Of a DNA stretch of 64,000 nucleotides, positions 25,242 through 34,521 are shown one piece after another. This stretch comes from Bacteroidales bacterium. GTDB taxonomy: Bacteria; Bacteroidota; Bacteroidia; Bacteroidales; JAADGE01. The notes below the pieces were generated by a model, which worked only from the letters and a program-made list of their open reading frames with translations, was not told the origin of the DNA and ran no database searches. A program made the position numbers and the translations under genes. Position 1 is the first letter of the stretch. Each line of letters opens with the position of its first letter. The stretch is taken from positions 52,427 to 116,426 of the forward strand of contig JAKISF010000006.1 of assembly GCA_021648725.1 (NCBI GenBank). Direction: 5' to 3'.

Positions 25242-26528
25242 TTGTCCTATTTAAAAAACATTAAAATAAAGTTTGATTCTGAAATTGAAAAGAAAACTTT
25301 TTACTTACATCTGATTTATTCAATTCTTGACGGTATTATTCTCGGAATTTTAGCCTTAAACGAATACGTTTTAATTAAAGGACTTAAAGGCTCTTCATAT
25401 CAAATCGGTATGCTGTTTCAATTTACGGTTATCGTGCTTTTAGTTTCGGTTCCGTTGAATTTAATTTTAAAACGAACCGTAAAAAAAATCAGAATGTTGC
25501 GACTTGTTGCAATTTTTACACGTGCTCCTCTCCTTCTGTTATTATTTTTTCCGGAAACCGTAACAGAAAATACCGATATACTTTTTTATCAAATTGCATT
25601 TCTCATTATTTTCTTGATTTATTTTTCTGCAAATCCTTTAATAATGCCTGCGATTAACGGTTTTCTGAAAACGAATTATAAACACGGAAATTTCAGTAAA
25701 CTATACGGATATTCTGCAACAGTTAATAAAATTGTTATGCTTGTTGCAACTTTTCTTTTCGGAATTCTTCTCGATAAGCATGCAAATGCTTACACTTATG
25801 TATATCCGTTTTTGGCATTGCTCGGAATAGTTTCAATATTTATTCTTACACAAATAAAATATTCACCGCCTGTTTCAAAAAAGCAAAAGATGAAAGAATC
25901 TTTAAAAGAAATTAAAGCGAATATTTTACATATTATTAAAACTAATAAACCGTTCAGAGATTTTGAAATAGGATTTATGTTTTACGGACTTGCATGGCTT
26001 GTTACTATTGCCGTTATTGCATTATTCTTAGAATATCAACTAAAACTAAACTACTCAGGAATAGCATTTTACAAGAACTTCTACACAACAGTTTCAATAT
26101 TGCTGACTCCGCTTTTCGGAAAGTTATTAGGAAAAATTAACCCTCGAAAATTCGGTATTTACACTTTTTTATTTATGCTGATTTACATTTTGTTTATGGG
26201 GCTTACAGAATATTTTCCTTATTATACTGAGGTTTTAGGTGTTAAAATTTATTATTCTTTGCTTGTATCGTTTTTTGCCTACGGCATTTTTGGTGCTATG
26301 ATGGGACTTTTGTGGTATATCGGTTCAGCTTATTTTGCAAAAGATGAAGATGCCGCAGAATATCAATCAATACATTTATCTTTAACCGGTTTCAGAGGTG
26401 CATTTGCTCCTTTGGTCGGTGTTTTATTTTTTGAACTAATCGGTTATTCGGGCGTTTTTGCAATCGGCATTATTTCCTTGTTGATTGCGATATTTGTTTT
26501 GCGATATTCGCTTAGGAAGTATAAATAA
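25242..26528 (+). CDS. MFS-type membrane transporter
   Basis: A 428-residue protein with 12 probable membrane helices and no signal peptide; LKGSSYQIG after the first helix and the internal charged loop (KKQKMKESLKEIKANI, about 205-225) between two six-helix halves are typical of the major facilitator superfamily. The start must be TTG at 25242: an upstream ATG in frame is followed by a stop, and the next ATG would remove the first helix. The substrate is unknown. It is followed by a strong terminator. Confidence 0.8.
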   Translation: MSYLKNIKIKFDSEIEKKTFYLHLIYSILDGIILGILALNEYVLIKGLKGSSYQIGMLFQFTVIVLLVSVPLNLILKRTVKKIRMLRLVAIFTRAPLLLLLFFPETVTENTDILFYQIAFLIIFLIYFSANPLIMPAINGFLKTNYKHGNFSKLYGYSATVNKIVMLVATFLFGILLDKHANAYTYVYPFLALLGIVSIFILTQIKYSPPVSKKQKMKESLKEIKANILHIIKTNKPFRDFEIGFMFYGLAWLVTIAVIALFLEYQLKLNYSGIAFYKNFYTTVSILLTPLFGKLLGKINPRKFGIYTFLFMLIYILFMGLTEYFPYYTEVLGVKIYYSLLVSFFAYGIFGAMMGLLWYIGSAYFAKDEDAAEYQSIHLSLTGFRGAFAPLVGVLFFELIGYSGVFAIGIISLLIAIFVLRYSLRKYK

Positions 26529-26558
26529 AAAAGCATTGGAATAGTCAATGCTTTTTTA
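26528..26558. terminator. Bidirectional terminator between convergent genes
   Basis: AAAAAAGCATTG and CAATGCTTTTTT pair perfectly around a 7-base loop. It lies directly after the MFS gene (plus) and 22 bp after the end of the lipoprotein gene (minus) and can serve both. Confidence 0.85.
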
Positions 26559-26580
26559 TTGGTTTAGGTTAATATATAAG

Positions 26581-26973
26581 TTAATACGGTAATAAGTGAA
26601 GTTCTTCTTCTCCTAAAATTTCAAGCCACATTTCTTTGTCTTTCAATTTTAATATCTTATATCTATCAACATCTTCGTCAAGAAAGTTTATAATAATGTC
26701 TTCTTTACTGTCTGAGAATACCCATTTCCCCTTTAATTTACTATTCTCCAAAAATTCATCATCTTTCGTGAATTCCCAAATTTCACCGGTATAATCATCT
26801 GTAATATCTGTACCGTCTTGTAAATCTTTTGCAAAATCAATTTGCCAAGTATTGGCTACTCTTGTTGTTTTTGTTTTTAAACTCATTGAAGGTCCAAATT
26901 CATACTTTTTGCATCCGACAAGACCAAAAATAAGAAAAGCCGAAGTTAAGATTGTGATTGTTTTAAATTTCAT
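26581..26973 (-). CDS. Lipoprotein, lipocalin-like
   Basis: A 130-residue protein with SPII signal and lipobox FGLVGC. The mature part has alternating strands with EIWEFTKDDEF and KGKWVFSDSKEDIII, the pattern of Bacteroidota lipocalin-like lipoproteins of unknown role. It is the last gene of the minus-strand run that starts at the ECF-type promoter near 30000. Confidence 0.65.
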   Translation of the reverse strand: MKFKTITILTSAFLIFGLVGCKKYEFGPSMSLKTKTTRVANTWQIDFAKDLQDGTDITDDYTGEIWEFTKDDEFLENSKLKGKWVFSDSKEDIIINFLDEDVDRYKILKLKDKEMWLEILGEEELHLLPY

Positions 26974-27048
26974 AATTTTTAATTTAAGTTATACATATAT
27001 AAAACTTGCAATTAATATTATTTGCAGTTTTTTAATATTTTAATTTTA

Positions 27049-27498
27049 TTAATCATTAGGGTGTAGAGAGTAGCTACCGTCACCGGTAAAATCGATCAAA
27101 ATTAACGTAACTTTCCACGTTCCCGGTTTTCCTTCTTCTGATACTCCTGCATAAGTGTCAATGTCTGAACCTCCTGTTAAAGTTTGATTTAAAACTTCTT
27201 TTCCTTTTTTGTCGTTTAAAATCATTTGAACACTTCCTGTTCCTGTTTCTGCCGTAATGTCAAAATTTAAAGATGCTTTTGTTCCAGAATTTACCCAGGC
27301 AAAGGCATATGTTCCGGAATCTCCGATTCCTGTAAAATCTGCCGCAGGGTCGGTTCCACTTGAAGTCAAAAGAATATTACCCGTATAGGTATCTTCAATT
27401 ACTTCGTTGTCTTCAAACTTGTTGTATTTACTACACGATGTCATTGTTATAGCAATCCAAAATGCTGCTGCCATTAAAATAATACTTAATTTTCTCAT
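27049..27498 (-). CDS. Hypothetical lipoprotein, C2-like beta domain
   Basis: A 149-residue lipoprotein with lipobox AITMTSC. The mature region is Gly/Thr-rich with strands such as GSVQMILND and GTWKVTLILID that resemble the pre-peptidase C-terminal or bacterial Ig-like fold. I recognise no named family. It probably belongs to the ECF-controlled run. Confidence 0.55.
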   Translation of the reverse strand: MRKLSIILMAAAFWIAITMTSCSKYNKFEDNEVIEDTYTGNILLTSSGTDPAADFTGIGDSGTYAFAWVNSGTKASLNFDITAETGTGSVQMILNDKKGKEVLNQTLTGGSDIDTYAGVSEEGKPGTWKVTLILIDFTGDGSYSLHPND

Positions 27499-27565
27499 TT
27501 TTTTATATCTAATTTTTGCCTACTTCTGTTTTTATGGTCTTGTTCGGCATATTTCGACCGGTTAT

Positions 27566-28381
27566 TTAAAATTTATATGAAAATGTTAAAGATAATGAGC
27601 CAAACTTATACTCGTTTAAATCATTTCCTGTTGTTTTTAATTCATTAATAAAAGTTTCCGTAAAAACATTTCCTTTATGTGTTTTGGTGTCATAATCTTG
27701 GTCTGTTGTATAAATTGAGTTTTCTGAAAACGGAAGAATATAATCTACTCCTATTTCTATATTATTGTTTAACTCAATTCCAGCACCGAATAATGCAAAA
27801 ATATTTACAGATGTTGAATAGTCTAAATTAGCTTTATATTCGACTGTTGAGCCATTTGAACTTGAAATAAATGTTCCTGATGAATTATAAACCTCAGTTG
27901 TTAATGTTTCTTCTGTTTTAACCTTCCCATTTGTTATTATATTAAACCCTCCTCCTACTTTTATATAAACATCATTATCCGGCAAAATTATATATTTTAC
28001 ATACAAAGGTAAATTCAGAGAACCAATAGTTAAATTATTATTGGCATTCATTATTTCTCTGTCAACTTCGTCAAACATATGAATTGTGTTTATTTGAAAA
28101 CTAGTGCTTAGGTAGTTTCCATTTATTCCAAGTTTTATTTTTTCTGAGATATTATATTCTGCAAATGCTCCGAAAGAATAACTAAGTCCGGATTTGCTTG
28201 ATATGTGAAACATTTTTAAGCAATTGCAACTATCAACCAGAATATTTAACGTATTTGCAGAATTACCGGTATTTATTGTTGCCGCTCCAACTGAAATTTC
28301 ACCTCCGTATGATAAATCTTGTGCGTTAACGAGATTTCCTGTTAAAAAAATCGCAAATATTATTATTAATTTTTTCATCAT
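27566..28381 (-). CDS. Outer membrane beta-barrel protein
   Basis: A 271-residue protein with a signal peptide ending NAQ, then alternating amphipathic strands with the terminal aromatic residue (SLTFSYKF) typical of the outer-membrane insertion signal. It resembles the small 8-10-stranded porin-like proteins of Bacteroidota. It lies 7 bp after the lipoprotein gene at 28389 and is probably cotranscribed with it. Confidence 0.7.
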   Translation of the reverse strand: MMKKLIIIFAIFLTGNLVNAQDLSYGGEISVGAATINTGNSANTLNILVDSCNCLKMFHISSKSGLSYSFGAFAEYNISEKIKLGINGNYLSTSFQINTIHMFDEVDREIMNANNNLTIGSLNLPLYVKYIILPDNDVYIKVGGGFNIITNGKVKTEETLTTEVYNSSGTFISSSNGSTVEYKANLDYSTSVNIFALFGAGIELNNNIEIGVDYILPFSENSIYTTDQDYDTKTHKGNVFTETFINELKTTGNDLNEYKFGSLSLTFSYKF

Positions 28382-28388
28382 TTATATT

Positions 28389-29090
28389 TTAAAGGGTTTC
28401 AAATACAATTGTTCCGTTTGTAGTTGTTGAATTAACAAGGGCATCTTCAACAATATCATAAATTACAGTATTTTCAGATTCACTGATCACAATAATTCCA
28501 TCTCCGTTTGGCGTTGCACTGTCAAAATCCGAAACAGAAAATGAGGTAAACCAATATGACGGGTTAAGTTCTATCCAACACATTGTATTTATTCCTGGTT
28601 CAAATGTATGAGAAGACAGTGTTGCCTCGAATACTTCGCCCGAATTGAAAAGGAATTTTATAGGGTGAGTTGTTCCTGCTCCATCGGTATAATATCCGTT
28701 AAGAATGATATTGTCGTTAACTCCGTTATCTTCAAGCTCTATTCCTGTGTATATATTTGTATAAATGCCGGGTGTAATTTCCGTTGTGATAATTTCGGGG
28801 GTAGCCGTGCCTGTAAATAAATCTATGTTAGTTATTGCGGAATGAGTAATTGATGTTGGCAACGCTGCACCTGTTAAAGTGCCATCCCAAACAATCTCTC
28901 TTACTACACAATTCCCGCTTGTCCAAGTAATAAATGGATGAGTATTGTTTGCTAATCGTACACTATATGTTAATGTTGATATTGAGCAACTCGTATCAAA
29001 AGGTATTGTTTCTAATTCTTCTTTTTTACAAGATGTCAGTATTATGCTTAAAATTATTATGACAAGTCCAAATAATTTAAATGTTTTCAT
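28389..29090 (-). CDS. Lipoprotein of the sigma-locus paralogous family
   Basis: A 233-residue lipoprotein with lipobox IILTSC followed by Lys-Lys-Glu-Glu, a form of the lipoprotein export signal that places Bacteroidota lipoproteins on the cell surface. It shares with the proteins at 29271 and 31952 the segments REIVWDGTL, TATPEI, NGYYTDGAGTTHPIKF, the NSGEVFEA strand and an I-x-E/D-x-NPSYWF block: three paralogues around one ECF sigma factor. Function unknown; beta-rich, perhaps an adhesin or sensor ligand. Confidence 0.65.
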   Translation of the reverse strand: MKTFKLFGLVIIILSIILTSCKKEELETIPFDTSCSISTLTYSVRLANNTHPFITWTSGNCVVREIVWDGTLTGAALPTSITHSAITNIDLFTGTATPEIITTEITPGIYTNIYTGIELEDNGVNDNIILNGYYTDGAGTTHPIKFLFNSGEVFEATLSSHTFEPGINTMCWIELNPSYWFTSFSVSDFDSATPNGDGIIVISESENTVIYDIVEDALVNSTTTNGTIVFETL

Positions 29091-29270
29091 TTTTCTATAT
29101 TTAAGTTCTAAAAGGGAAGAAAATTAAGATTAATTCATAAAACTGTTTAGTAAAGCTGTTTGACAAGAGTGTTTAATGTTTTTTATTATAAACCACAGAC
29201 AATTCAGTATTTTTTACAATTATAGCCTGCGGTTTAAAATGCTAAATATTAATGTGTAGTTTTTAATATT

Positions 29271-29936
29271 TTATTTAAAATATGCTTGTGTTGCATCGTC
29301 CAGTTTATCAGCTACAATATCAAATATACCGCTATTGTATGATTCGCTGACAATAATTACGCCTTCTACTCTTGTTGCATTATCAAGCTGTGCAGCAGTA
29401 ATTGTTGAGAACCAAAATGCAGGGCTGAAATCAATTTCTGCAACCGGAGAATCTCCTTTTTTAAATGTATGTGAAGCTGCATTTGCTTCAAAAACTTCAC
29501 CTGAATTAAACTCAAACCTTATCGGAGTTACAACACCATCGGCATTAGTGTAAGTGCCTTCTGTAATAACAGAGGGGGTGTCATTTTCATCAAATATTTC
29601 AATACCCAAATTAACAGATTTGTATTCTCCCATCGGAATTGTAACCAAAATTTCCGGAGTTGCATTACCTGTTATTAAATCGATTGTTGAAATTTGTTCG
29701 TGAGTAATTGAGACAGATTCTCCGTCAGTCATATCACCGTCAAAAACGATTTCACATATTGTAACGCTTCCCGATGTCCATTCTAAGCTATTTACGGCTT
29801 TCGTAACCGGAGTTGTTGTAGTTGTTCTCATTTTAAACGTAACATCAAGTCCTGCCTCTTTTTTACAACTTGTTATTGTTGTTATTACCACTCCTGCAAT
29901 TAATATTATTGCAATTAATTTACTGTACTTTTTCAT
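29271..29936 (-). CDS. Lipoprotein of the sigma-locus paralogous family
   Basis: A 221-residue lipoprotein (lipobox TITSC) clearly homologous to the one at 28389: CEIVFDGDM, GNATPEILVTI, EGTYTNADGVVTPIRFEFNS, VFEANAASHTF, and PAFWFSTI occur in the same order. It follows the second ECF-type promoter, so it should be the first gene of that transcript. A 180-bp gap with a weak hairpin (29190-29235) separates it from the next paralogue. Confidence 0.65.
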   Translation of the reverse strand: MKKYSKLIAIILIAGVVITTITSCKKEAGLDVTFKMRTTTTTPVTKAVNSLEWTSGSVTICEIVFDGDMTDGESVSITHEQISTIDLITGNATPEILVTIPMGEYKSVNLGIEIFDENDTPSVITEGTYTNADGVVTPIRFEFNSGEVFEANAASHTFKKGDSPVAEIDFSPAFWFSTITAAQLDNATRVEGVIIVSESYNSGIFDIVADKLDDATQAYFK

Positions 29937-29979
29937 TGTTTAAAACTTTTAGTTAATAATCTAAGGTTTCTTTATTCAT

Positions 29980-30008
29980 ATGACGAAGTGAAAACTAAAA
30001 AGGTTGGA
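29980..30008 (-). promoter_or_regulatory. ECF-sigma-type promoter B
   Basis: Minus strand: CCAACCTTTT, 12 bases, then CGTCATAT, 44 bp before the lipoprotein start at 29936. The sequence matches promoter A at 32662-32693 in both boxes and in spacing. Confidence 0.7.
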
Positions 30009-30022
30009 AAGAGTTTGTTCTT

Positions 30023-31408
30023 TTACAGTTTGTATCTGAAAACCAGATAAATGCCAATACTTGAGTTCTTGGTCTTATTAAATGTTTTTTTTATTTTTTT
30101 GTTTTCCGTAAAAATATTTTTCAAACCATATTCGGCATTTATACCGTAAGCTATAATCATTTTGTCGATTTCTTTCTCTTTACCTATTGCCGCCTTTATA
30201 CCGTAATCATAGTTGCTGTATTCTTTTTTTACGGAAGCAATTTTATTATTAACATATTTTGTCATAGAAACTAACTGAGAAACATAGAATCCTGCTTTAA
30301 CCATACTCTTAGGAGAGTTATTATAGTTGTTTTTTATAAAATTATGTTGATATAACAAGGTAAATTTTGAATATTTTAAATCAATTTCTTTATTGTAGTA
30401 TTTACCTTCATAGTAGGTTTCGTATCGTTGCCTGGTTTCCGAATTTAGGTAAAGCTCTGAGTTTAAGGCGTTTGTTTGGGATAAATTGTAGTTAGCTGTA
30501 ATGCCGTAGTTATGTGAAAATGTCGCACTTGTACTAATCAAGCTTGTGCTTACAAAACTGTTTCGAGTGTTGTTATTTAACAACCAAGTATTATTATATG
30601 AATAAGTAATACCAATTTCGAATCTGTTGTTTTTTTGGGAAACAGTATCACTGCTAAATACAGGTAATATTATACTGTTGATGTCAGGCAGTAATTTTTC
30701 ATCTGTTGAATCTGAACTGATTATCTGAACATCTTTTATGGCAATGTGTTCTTTTGAAAGTTGCTTTATACTGCCTTCTTTTTGTATAACAGAAATATTA
30801 GTTTTTAATTGATTATTTAAAACTGTTTTATAAGAATCATTATTTTTAATAATATTGTTTTTATTATAATTTACTTCAAAATCATTCGAGAATTGTTCCG
30901 AATTGCTTGATTCATCAATATTTTGTTTAATATCTTCTTTTTTATCGGCATTTATTATTTCAATATTCTCATTGTTTATCGTTTTGTTGTTAAGATTACC
31001 GGATGAAAGCTGATTTTCAATAATTTCGTTCCTTTCGACAGTCGAAATATTTTCGATTTGTAAGTCAGATAAAAAAACATATCCTATTGAGCCAAGTAAT
31101 AATAAAAGCAAAAATAAAGCTGCAATGCGAGACCATTTATAAATTGCAGTCCTTATCTCTAAGAATCGTTTAATCTTTTTCCAAGTTGTGTAAATATATA
31201 ATTGTCGGTTAACTCCGTCCCAGATATGTTTTGGGGCAATATTATTTGATTTGTAAAAACTTTCTTTTATTTGTTTGTCTAAATTTATGATATTATCCGG
31301 CGTTTCAATATTTTTAGAGATATTGTTCCATAAACCGAAGGGAGCAGAAGTATGTAACTTATCAAAACTTTCTTTTATCTTATTATCTATATGCTTTTTA
31401 TTAATCAT
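30023..31408 (-). CDS. Dual-membrane-spanning (Dma-like) anti-sigma factor
   Basis: The 461-residue protein has a cytoplasmic N-terminus with two repeats of a short motif (IKESFDKLHTSAPFGLWNNI at 11-30 and IKESFYKSNNIAPKHIWDGV at 47-66), one transmembrane helix (about 93-113), a long Asn/Lys-rich periplasmic linker, and a C-terminal beta-barrel (about 245-461) ending YLVFRYKL. This is the layout of the dual-membrane-spanning anti-sigma factors known from Bacteroides thetaiotaomicron, which couple outer-membrane state to an ECF sigma factor. It overlaps the sigma gene by 8 bp. The family call is from architecture and neighbour. Confidence 0.8.
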   Translation of the reverse strand: MINKKHIDNKIKESFDKLHTSAPFGLWNNISKNIETPDNIINLDKQIKESFYKSNNIAPKHIWDGVNRQLYIYTTWKKIKRFLEIRTAIYKWSRIAALFLLLLLLGSIGYVFLSDLQIENISTVERNEIIENQLSSGNLNNKTINNENIEIINADKKEDIKQNIDESSNSEQFSNDFEVNYNKNNIIKNNDSYKTVLNNQLKTNISVIQKEGSIKQLSKEHIAIKDVQIISSDSTDEKLLPDINSIILPVFSSDTVSQKNNRFEIGITYSYNNTWLLNNNTRNSFVSTSLISTSATFSHNYGITANYNLSQTNALNSELYLNSETRQRYETYYEGKYYNKEIDLKYSKFTLLYQHNFIKNNYNNSPKSMVKAGFYVSQLVSMTKYVNNKIASVKKEYSNYDYGIKAAIGKEKEIDKMIIAYGINAEYGLKNIFTENKKIKKTFNKTKNSSIGIYLVFRYKL

Positions 31409-31943
31409 TTAATTTATTTAAAGATTCTTGCAATAAAAATCTTGCACGATTTAGTTGGGACTTAGAAGTTCCGACAGAAATATTTAGCTGTTTAGCTATT
31501 TCTTGATGTTTAAACCCCTCTATTGCATATAACTTAAGAACCATTGCTGCTTTTTTCGGTAAATCATTTACCAATTTTACCAATTGCTTTGCATTTATAA
31601 TTTCTAATATATTGTCTACTGAGTGATCTATATAATTTTCATAAACACTTAGGTTTTCTTTAATTCTCTTCTTTTTACGATAATGTTCGAGGGCAGTATT
31701 AATAACAATTCTGCGTAACCATGCTTCAAAAGGTCCCTTGAACTTAAATTTATGAAGATTCTTAAACATTTTTATGAAACTGTCTTGCAATATATCTGCC
31801 GCTTCATCGTTGTTATCAGAATACGTTAAACACACGGTAAACATTTTATCTGCATATTTGAGATATAACATTTCCTGATATTGGCGCTTATCATTTATCG
31901 AATATTCTATCAGTTCTTTTTCTGAAATATCTTCTATGTTCAT
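31401..31943 (-). CDS. ECF RNA polymerase sigma factor
   Basis: A 180-residue sigma-70 of the extracytoplasmic type: region 2 (YADKMFTVCLTYSDN, DILQDSFIKMFKNL, FEAWLRRIVINTALEHYRKK) and region 4 (LPKKAAMVLKLYAIEGFKHQEIAKQL, SVGTSKSQLNRARFLL). It lies between a lipoprotein gene (8 bp before) and its presumed anti-sigma (8 bp overlap). It probably recognises the AACCTTTT-N12-CGT promoters seen here, including that of its own operon, which implies positive autoregulation. Confidence 0.93.
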   Translation of the reverse strand: MNIEDISEKELIEYSINDKRQYQEMLYLKYADKMFTVCLTYSDNNDEAADILQDSFIKMFKNLHKFKFKGPFEAWLRRIVINTALEHYRKKKRIKENLSVYENYIDHSVDNILEIINAKQLVKLVNDLPKKAAMVLKLYAIEGFKHQEIAKQLNISVGTSKSQLNRARFLLQESLNKLND

Positions 31944-31951
31944 GCCTGCAA

Positions 31952-32641
31952 TTAATATTTAAAAACAGCTTCTGTTGATTCATCTATGCGATCAACTATT
32001 AAATCAAACATTGAATCATTTACACTTTCATTGATTAAGATTGTCATAACCCCGTCTACTTCAACCAAAACCGCATTGTTAAAAAGTGTTTCAGATATAA
32101 TCTGAAACCAGTGGATAGGATCTAATTTAATTTCTGTACTTACAGGTCTGTCTTCATTTAATATTATTTGGCTATTTCTTGTGTAGTCCTCAGCCGTTAT
32201 ACTAAAATATTCTGATGATTTGAATTCAAATATTATAGGGGTTTCGGCATTTTCAGAATTAGTGTAAATACCGTTAACAACAATGTTATTGTCTCCTAAA
32301 TCATCAAAGGTTTCAAAGGAAATGTCTATTCTGTTGTAAACTCCTTGCGGTATATCAAAATCAAGTTCAGGAATAATGTTTTCAGGAGAAAAGGGAATAC
32401 TTAAACCTCCGGGAAAAGACTTTGAAAAGTAGACATCATCCCCTTGTTCTCTTTCACCTTCAAAATCAAAAGCAGCCAAGATAATTGTTCCGCCTGTGAA
32501 TATAAGGTTTCCGTCAGCACTTTTATTTCTGTTAATATCATAAGTAAAACCCACATCAGTAGGCAATTTTAAATCTTTTTTACATGATGTTATGCTTGAA
32601 ATAAGAACTCCTAATATCAGTATTAATATATTTTTGTTCAT
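31952..32641 (-). CDS. Lipoprotein, first gene of the sigma operon
   Basis: A 229-residue lipoprotein with lipobox ISSITSC. It shares layout with the lipoproteins at 28389 and 29271 (NGIYTNSENAETPIIFEFKS, SEYFSITAEDYT, DPIHWFQII), so it is the third paralogue. It is directly downstream of ECF promoter A and 8 bp ahead of the sigma gene. A surface lipoprotein placed with a sigma factor and a two-membrane anti-sigma could be the sensed partner, but that is inference. Confidence 0.7.
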   Translation of the reverse strand: MNKNILILILGVLISSITSCKKDLKLPTDVGFTYDINRNKSADGNLIFTGGTIILAAFDFEGEREQGDDVYFSKSFPGGLSIPFSPENIIPELDFDIPQGVYNRIDISFETFDDLGDNNIVVNGIYTNSENAETPIIFEFKSSEYFSITAEDYTRNSQIILNEDRPVSTEIKLDPIHWFQIISETLFNNAVLVEVDGVMTILINESVNDSMFDLIVDRIDESTEAVFKY

Positions 32642-32661
32642 CGTATTTAAATATTATACTT

Positions 32662-32693
32662 ATATGACGCATCAAAGTTACAAAAGGTTGGAA
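32662..32693 (-). promoter_or_regulatory. ECF-sigma-type promoter A
   Basis: Minus strand: TTTCCAACCTTTT, a 12-base spacer, then CGTCATAT, 21 bp before the first gene of the sigma operon. The block TTTCCAACCTTTT is shared, base for base, with promoter B. Confidence 0.7.
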
Positions 32694-32786
32694 ACAAATG
32701 TGTTTTTTAGGAAATAAAACTTATTTGTATAAAATTTATTATAAAGAAATAAGTAATTGAATATCTAAAACTTTCATGTAAAACAT

Positions 32787-32817
32787 TTTGAATTATGAAA
32801 TAAGATTTGTATTTTTG
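32787..32817 (+). promoter_or_regulatory. Bacteroidota-type promoter of the WD40-caspase operon
   Basis: TTTG, 19 bases, then TATTTTTG: both elements of the housekeeping consensus at correct spacing, 38 bp before the ATG at 32856. Confidence 0.65.
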
Positions 32818-32855
32818 ATAAGATTATAAGATTTTTTTAACTAAAACATTATAAG

Positions 32856-33677
32856 ATGTTTAAACGTATTTTAATTTTATCATTTGCTGTTTTATTATGC
32901 AGTTCTGTTTATGGTCAGTTCTTGCATTTCGGTGTTAAAACATTTATTACTCCGAAAATTTATATGAAGTTTTTTGAATATGAAGCAACGGACTATGTTT
33001 ACTATTTCTCAAATGAAAAAAACGAAACTATAAGGTTCAGCGGCTTGGAGGAATCAGAAGCAAATTCAAATAAACCGTATCCGGATATTTATATCAGATA
33101 TGATGTAAGAAATCATTTATTTTTTCAAGCAGAATTATTCGGTACGTGGTTTACTAATGAGGCAAAATATCTTAACAGTGTTGATTTTCCTGAATATACA
33201 CAAGTTTTTAACCCTGTTAACGAAAGAGAAAACTTAGGATATAACACCATAAAACTTCAATGGGGTTTTACGGGAAATTCATTATCAATAGGCTATATCT
33301 TTTCAAAAACAAAAGCATTACGTCCGTATATTTTTGCGGGAGGCACAGCTTTATATTTAATGAAACTGGAACAAGGTAAGTTTTATGATGATGAACGCCA
33401 GCTGAGAAATGATATTATTTTTTCAAATTTAAGCACTTTTAAAAAAACAACTTTATATGCACACGGCGGTTTCGGATTTAAGTACAAAGCACTGTCTTTT
33501 GATGTATATTACAGAAACACTATTGCGGATGCCGATATTTATGCAAATAACTATTTTGATTCAGAAGATATAAGCATCAGTAATCGACCTAATTATGATT
33601 ATTTTGATTCTCTTAATATTTCAATAAGTTTAAATATATTGTCTTTTAACCTTTCAAAAAATCATTTAAAAGAATAA
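32856..33677 (+). CDS. Outer-membrane beta-barrel (porin-like) protein
   Basis: A 273-residue protein with signal peptide MFKRILILSFAVLLCSSVYG. The remainder is a series of amphipathic strands (e.g. HLFFQAELFGTWF, LSIGYIFSKTKALRPYIFAGGTALYL, FGFKYKALSFDVYYRN), as in small outer-membrane barrels. First gene of an operon with the ZU5-like lipoprotein and the WD40-caspase. Function unknown. Confidence 0.65.
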   Translation: MFKRILILSFAVLLCSSVYGQFLHFGVKTFITPKIYMKFFEYEATDYVYYFSNEKNETIRFSGLEESEANSNKPYPDIYIRYDVRNHLFFQAELFGTWFTNEAKYLNSVDFPEYTQVFNPVNERENLGYNTIKLQWGFTGNSLSIGYIFSKTKALRPYIFAGGTALYLMKLEQGKFYDDERQLRNDIIFSNLSTFKKTTLYAHGGFGFKYKALSFDVYYRNTIADADIYANNYFDSEDISISNRPNYDYFDSLNISISLNILSFNLSKNHLKE

Positions 33678-33722
33678 GTTTTTATGTCCTTAATTATATT
33701 TTAAATATCAAAAAAAAAAATC

Positions 33723-34505
33723 ATGAAATTTAATAAATATATAAATTACATCTTTCTGCTTATTTCATTTCTGTTTTTATCATCTTGTTATGAGTATCCG
33801 GAATTGACAGATATTCAATACGAAGATTACCGAAGAGTTATAGGACCGGAAGGAGGTATAATTAATTTTTATCAAAATTATGAAAATGATTCGATTAAGA
33901 ACGTTCTGGTAAAAATGGACTTTCCGAAAAATGCACTTGATTCTTTTGTAGTTTTTAATATGTATGAATTTTATGACGAAGCTGTTTTTGTAGATTTAGA
34001 CTATATGGGAAGATTACAACAAACTAAATTTTTATATTTTGTCCCCTTTTACGAATCATACGGCTATATACAACATACAGAAACAGACAGTTTGATTGAC
34101 CGACATTTAAGCATCGATTTTAACAGTCCGGTTACAATAAGCTATAACCTTAATTTTTATCAAGTTGATAATGATGCAAAATTATACAGAATAAAAATAC
34201 CAAGAGTTACAGATACCCTTAATCAAAACGGAGACAATTATAATGAATGGGGACAATTAGATAATGTTTGGGTAAACTGGAATTTGCAGGGTTATCCTGA
34301 CGGATACGACAATCTTGATTTAACATACTTAATAAACGGTCGTTGGACAAGTAATTATATTTGGGGTTCCGGACCGCTGAGCCTTGATAATTGGGAAGAA
34401 TTTGCTCCCGATGCTTTTCAATATGATTCTGTCGGTAAAATTGTTTCATTTGACATTTATAATACCGACTATATGTATGTAATGGCTAAAGATTATCAAT
34501 TTTAA
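33723..34505 (+). CDS. ZU5-like lipoprotein
   Basis: A 260-residue lipoprotein (lipobox LFLSSC). After the anchor comes VIGPEGGIINF, 12 residues, KMDFPKNAL, the start of a ZU5-like domain (the conserved GPEGG and the Phe-Pro strand). ZU5 domains in animals sit beside death domains and, in FIIND proteins, cleave themselves; no His-Phe-Ser cleavage site is visible here. It lies 16 bp ahead of a caspase-fold gene, so the two are probably cotranscribed. The ZU5 call rests on the first 60 mature residues. Confidence 0.5.
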   Translation: MKFNKYINYIFLLISFLFLSSCYEYPELTDIQYEDYRRVIGPEGGIINFYQNYENDSIKNVLVKMDFPKNALDSFVVFNMYEFYDEAVFVDLDYMGRLQQTKFLYFVPFYESYGYIQHTETDSLIDRHLSIDFNSPVTISYNLNFYQVDNDAKLYRIKIPRVTDTLNQNGDNYNEWGQLDNVWVNWNLQGYPDGYDNLDLTYLINGRWTSNYIWGSGPLSLDNWEEFAPDAFQYDSVGKIVSFDIYNTDYMYVMAKDYQF

Positions 34506-34521
34506 CTTATAATATTCAATT

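Noticed and set aside
29190..29235. Hairpin AAACCACAG / CTGCGGTTT between two lipoprotein genes
   Set aside because: Two mismatches and no T-run; too weak to call a terminator.
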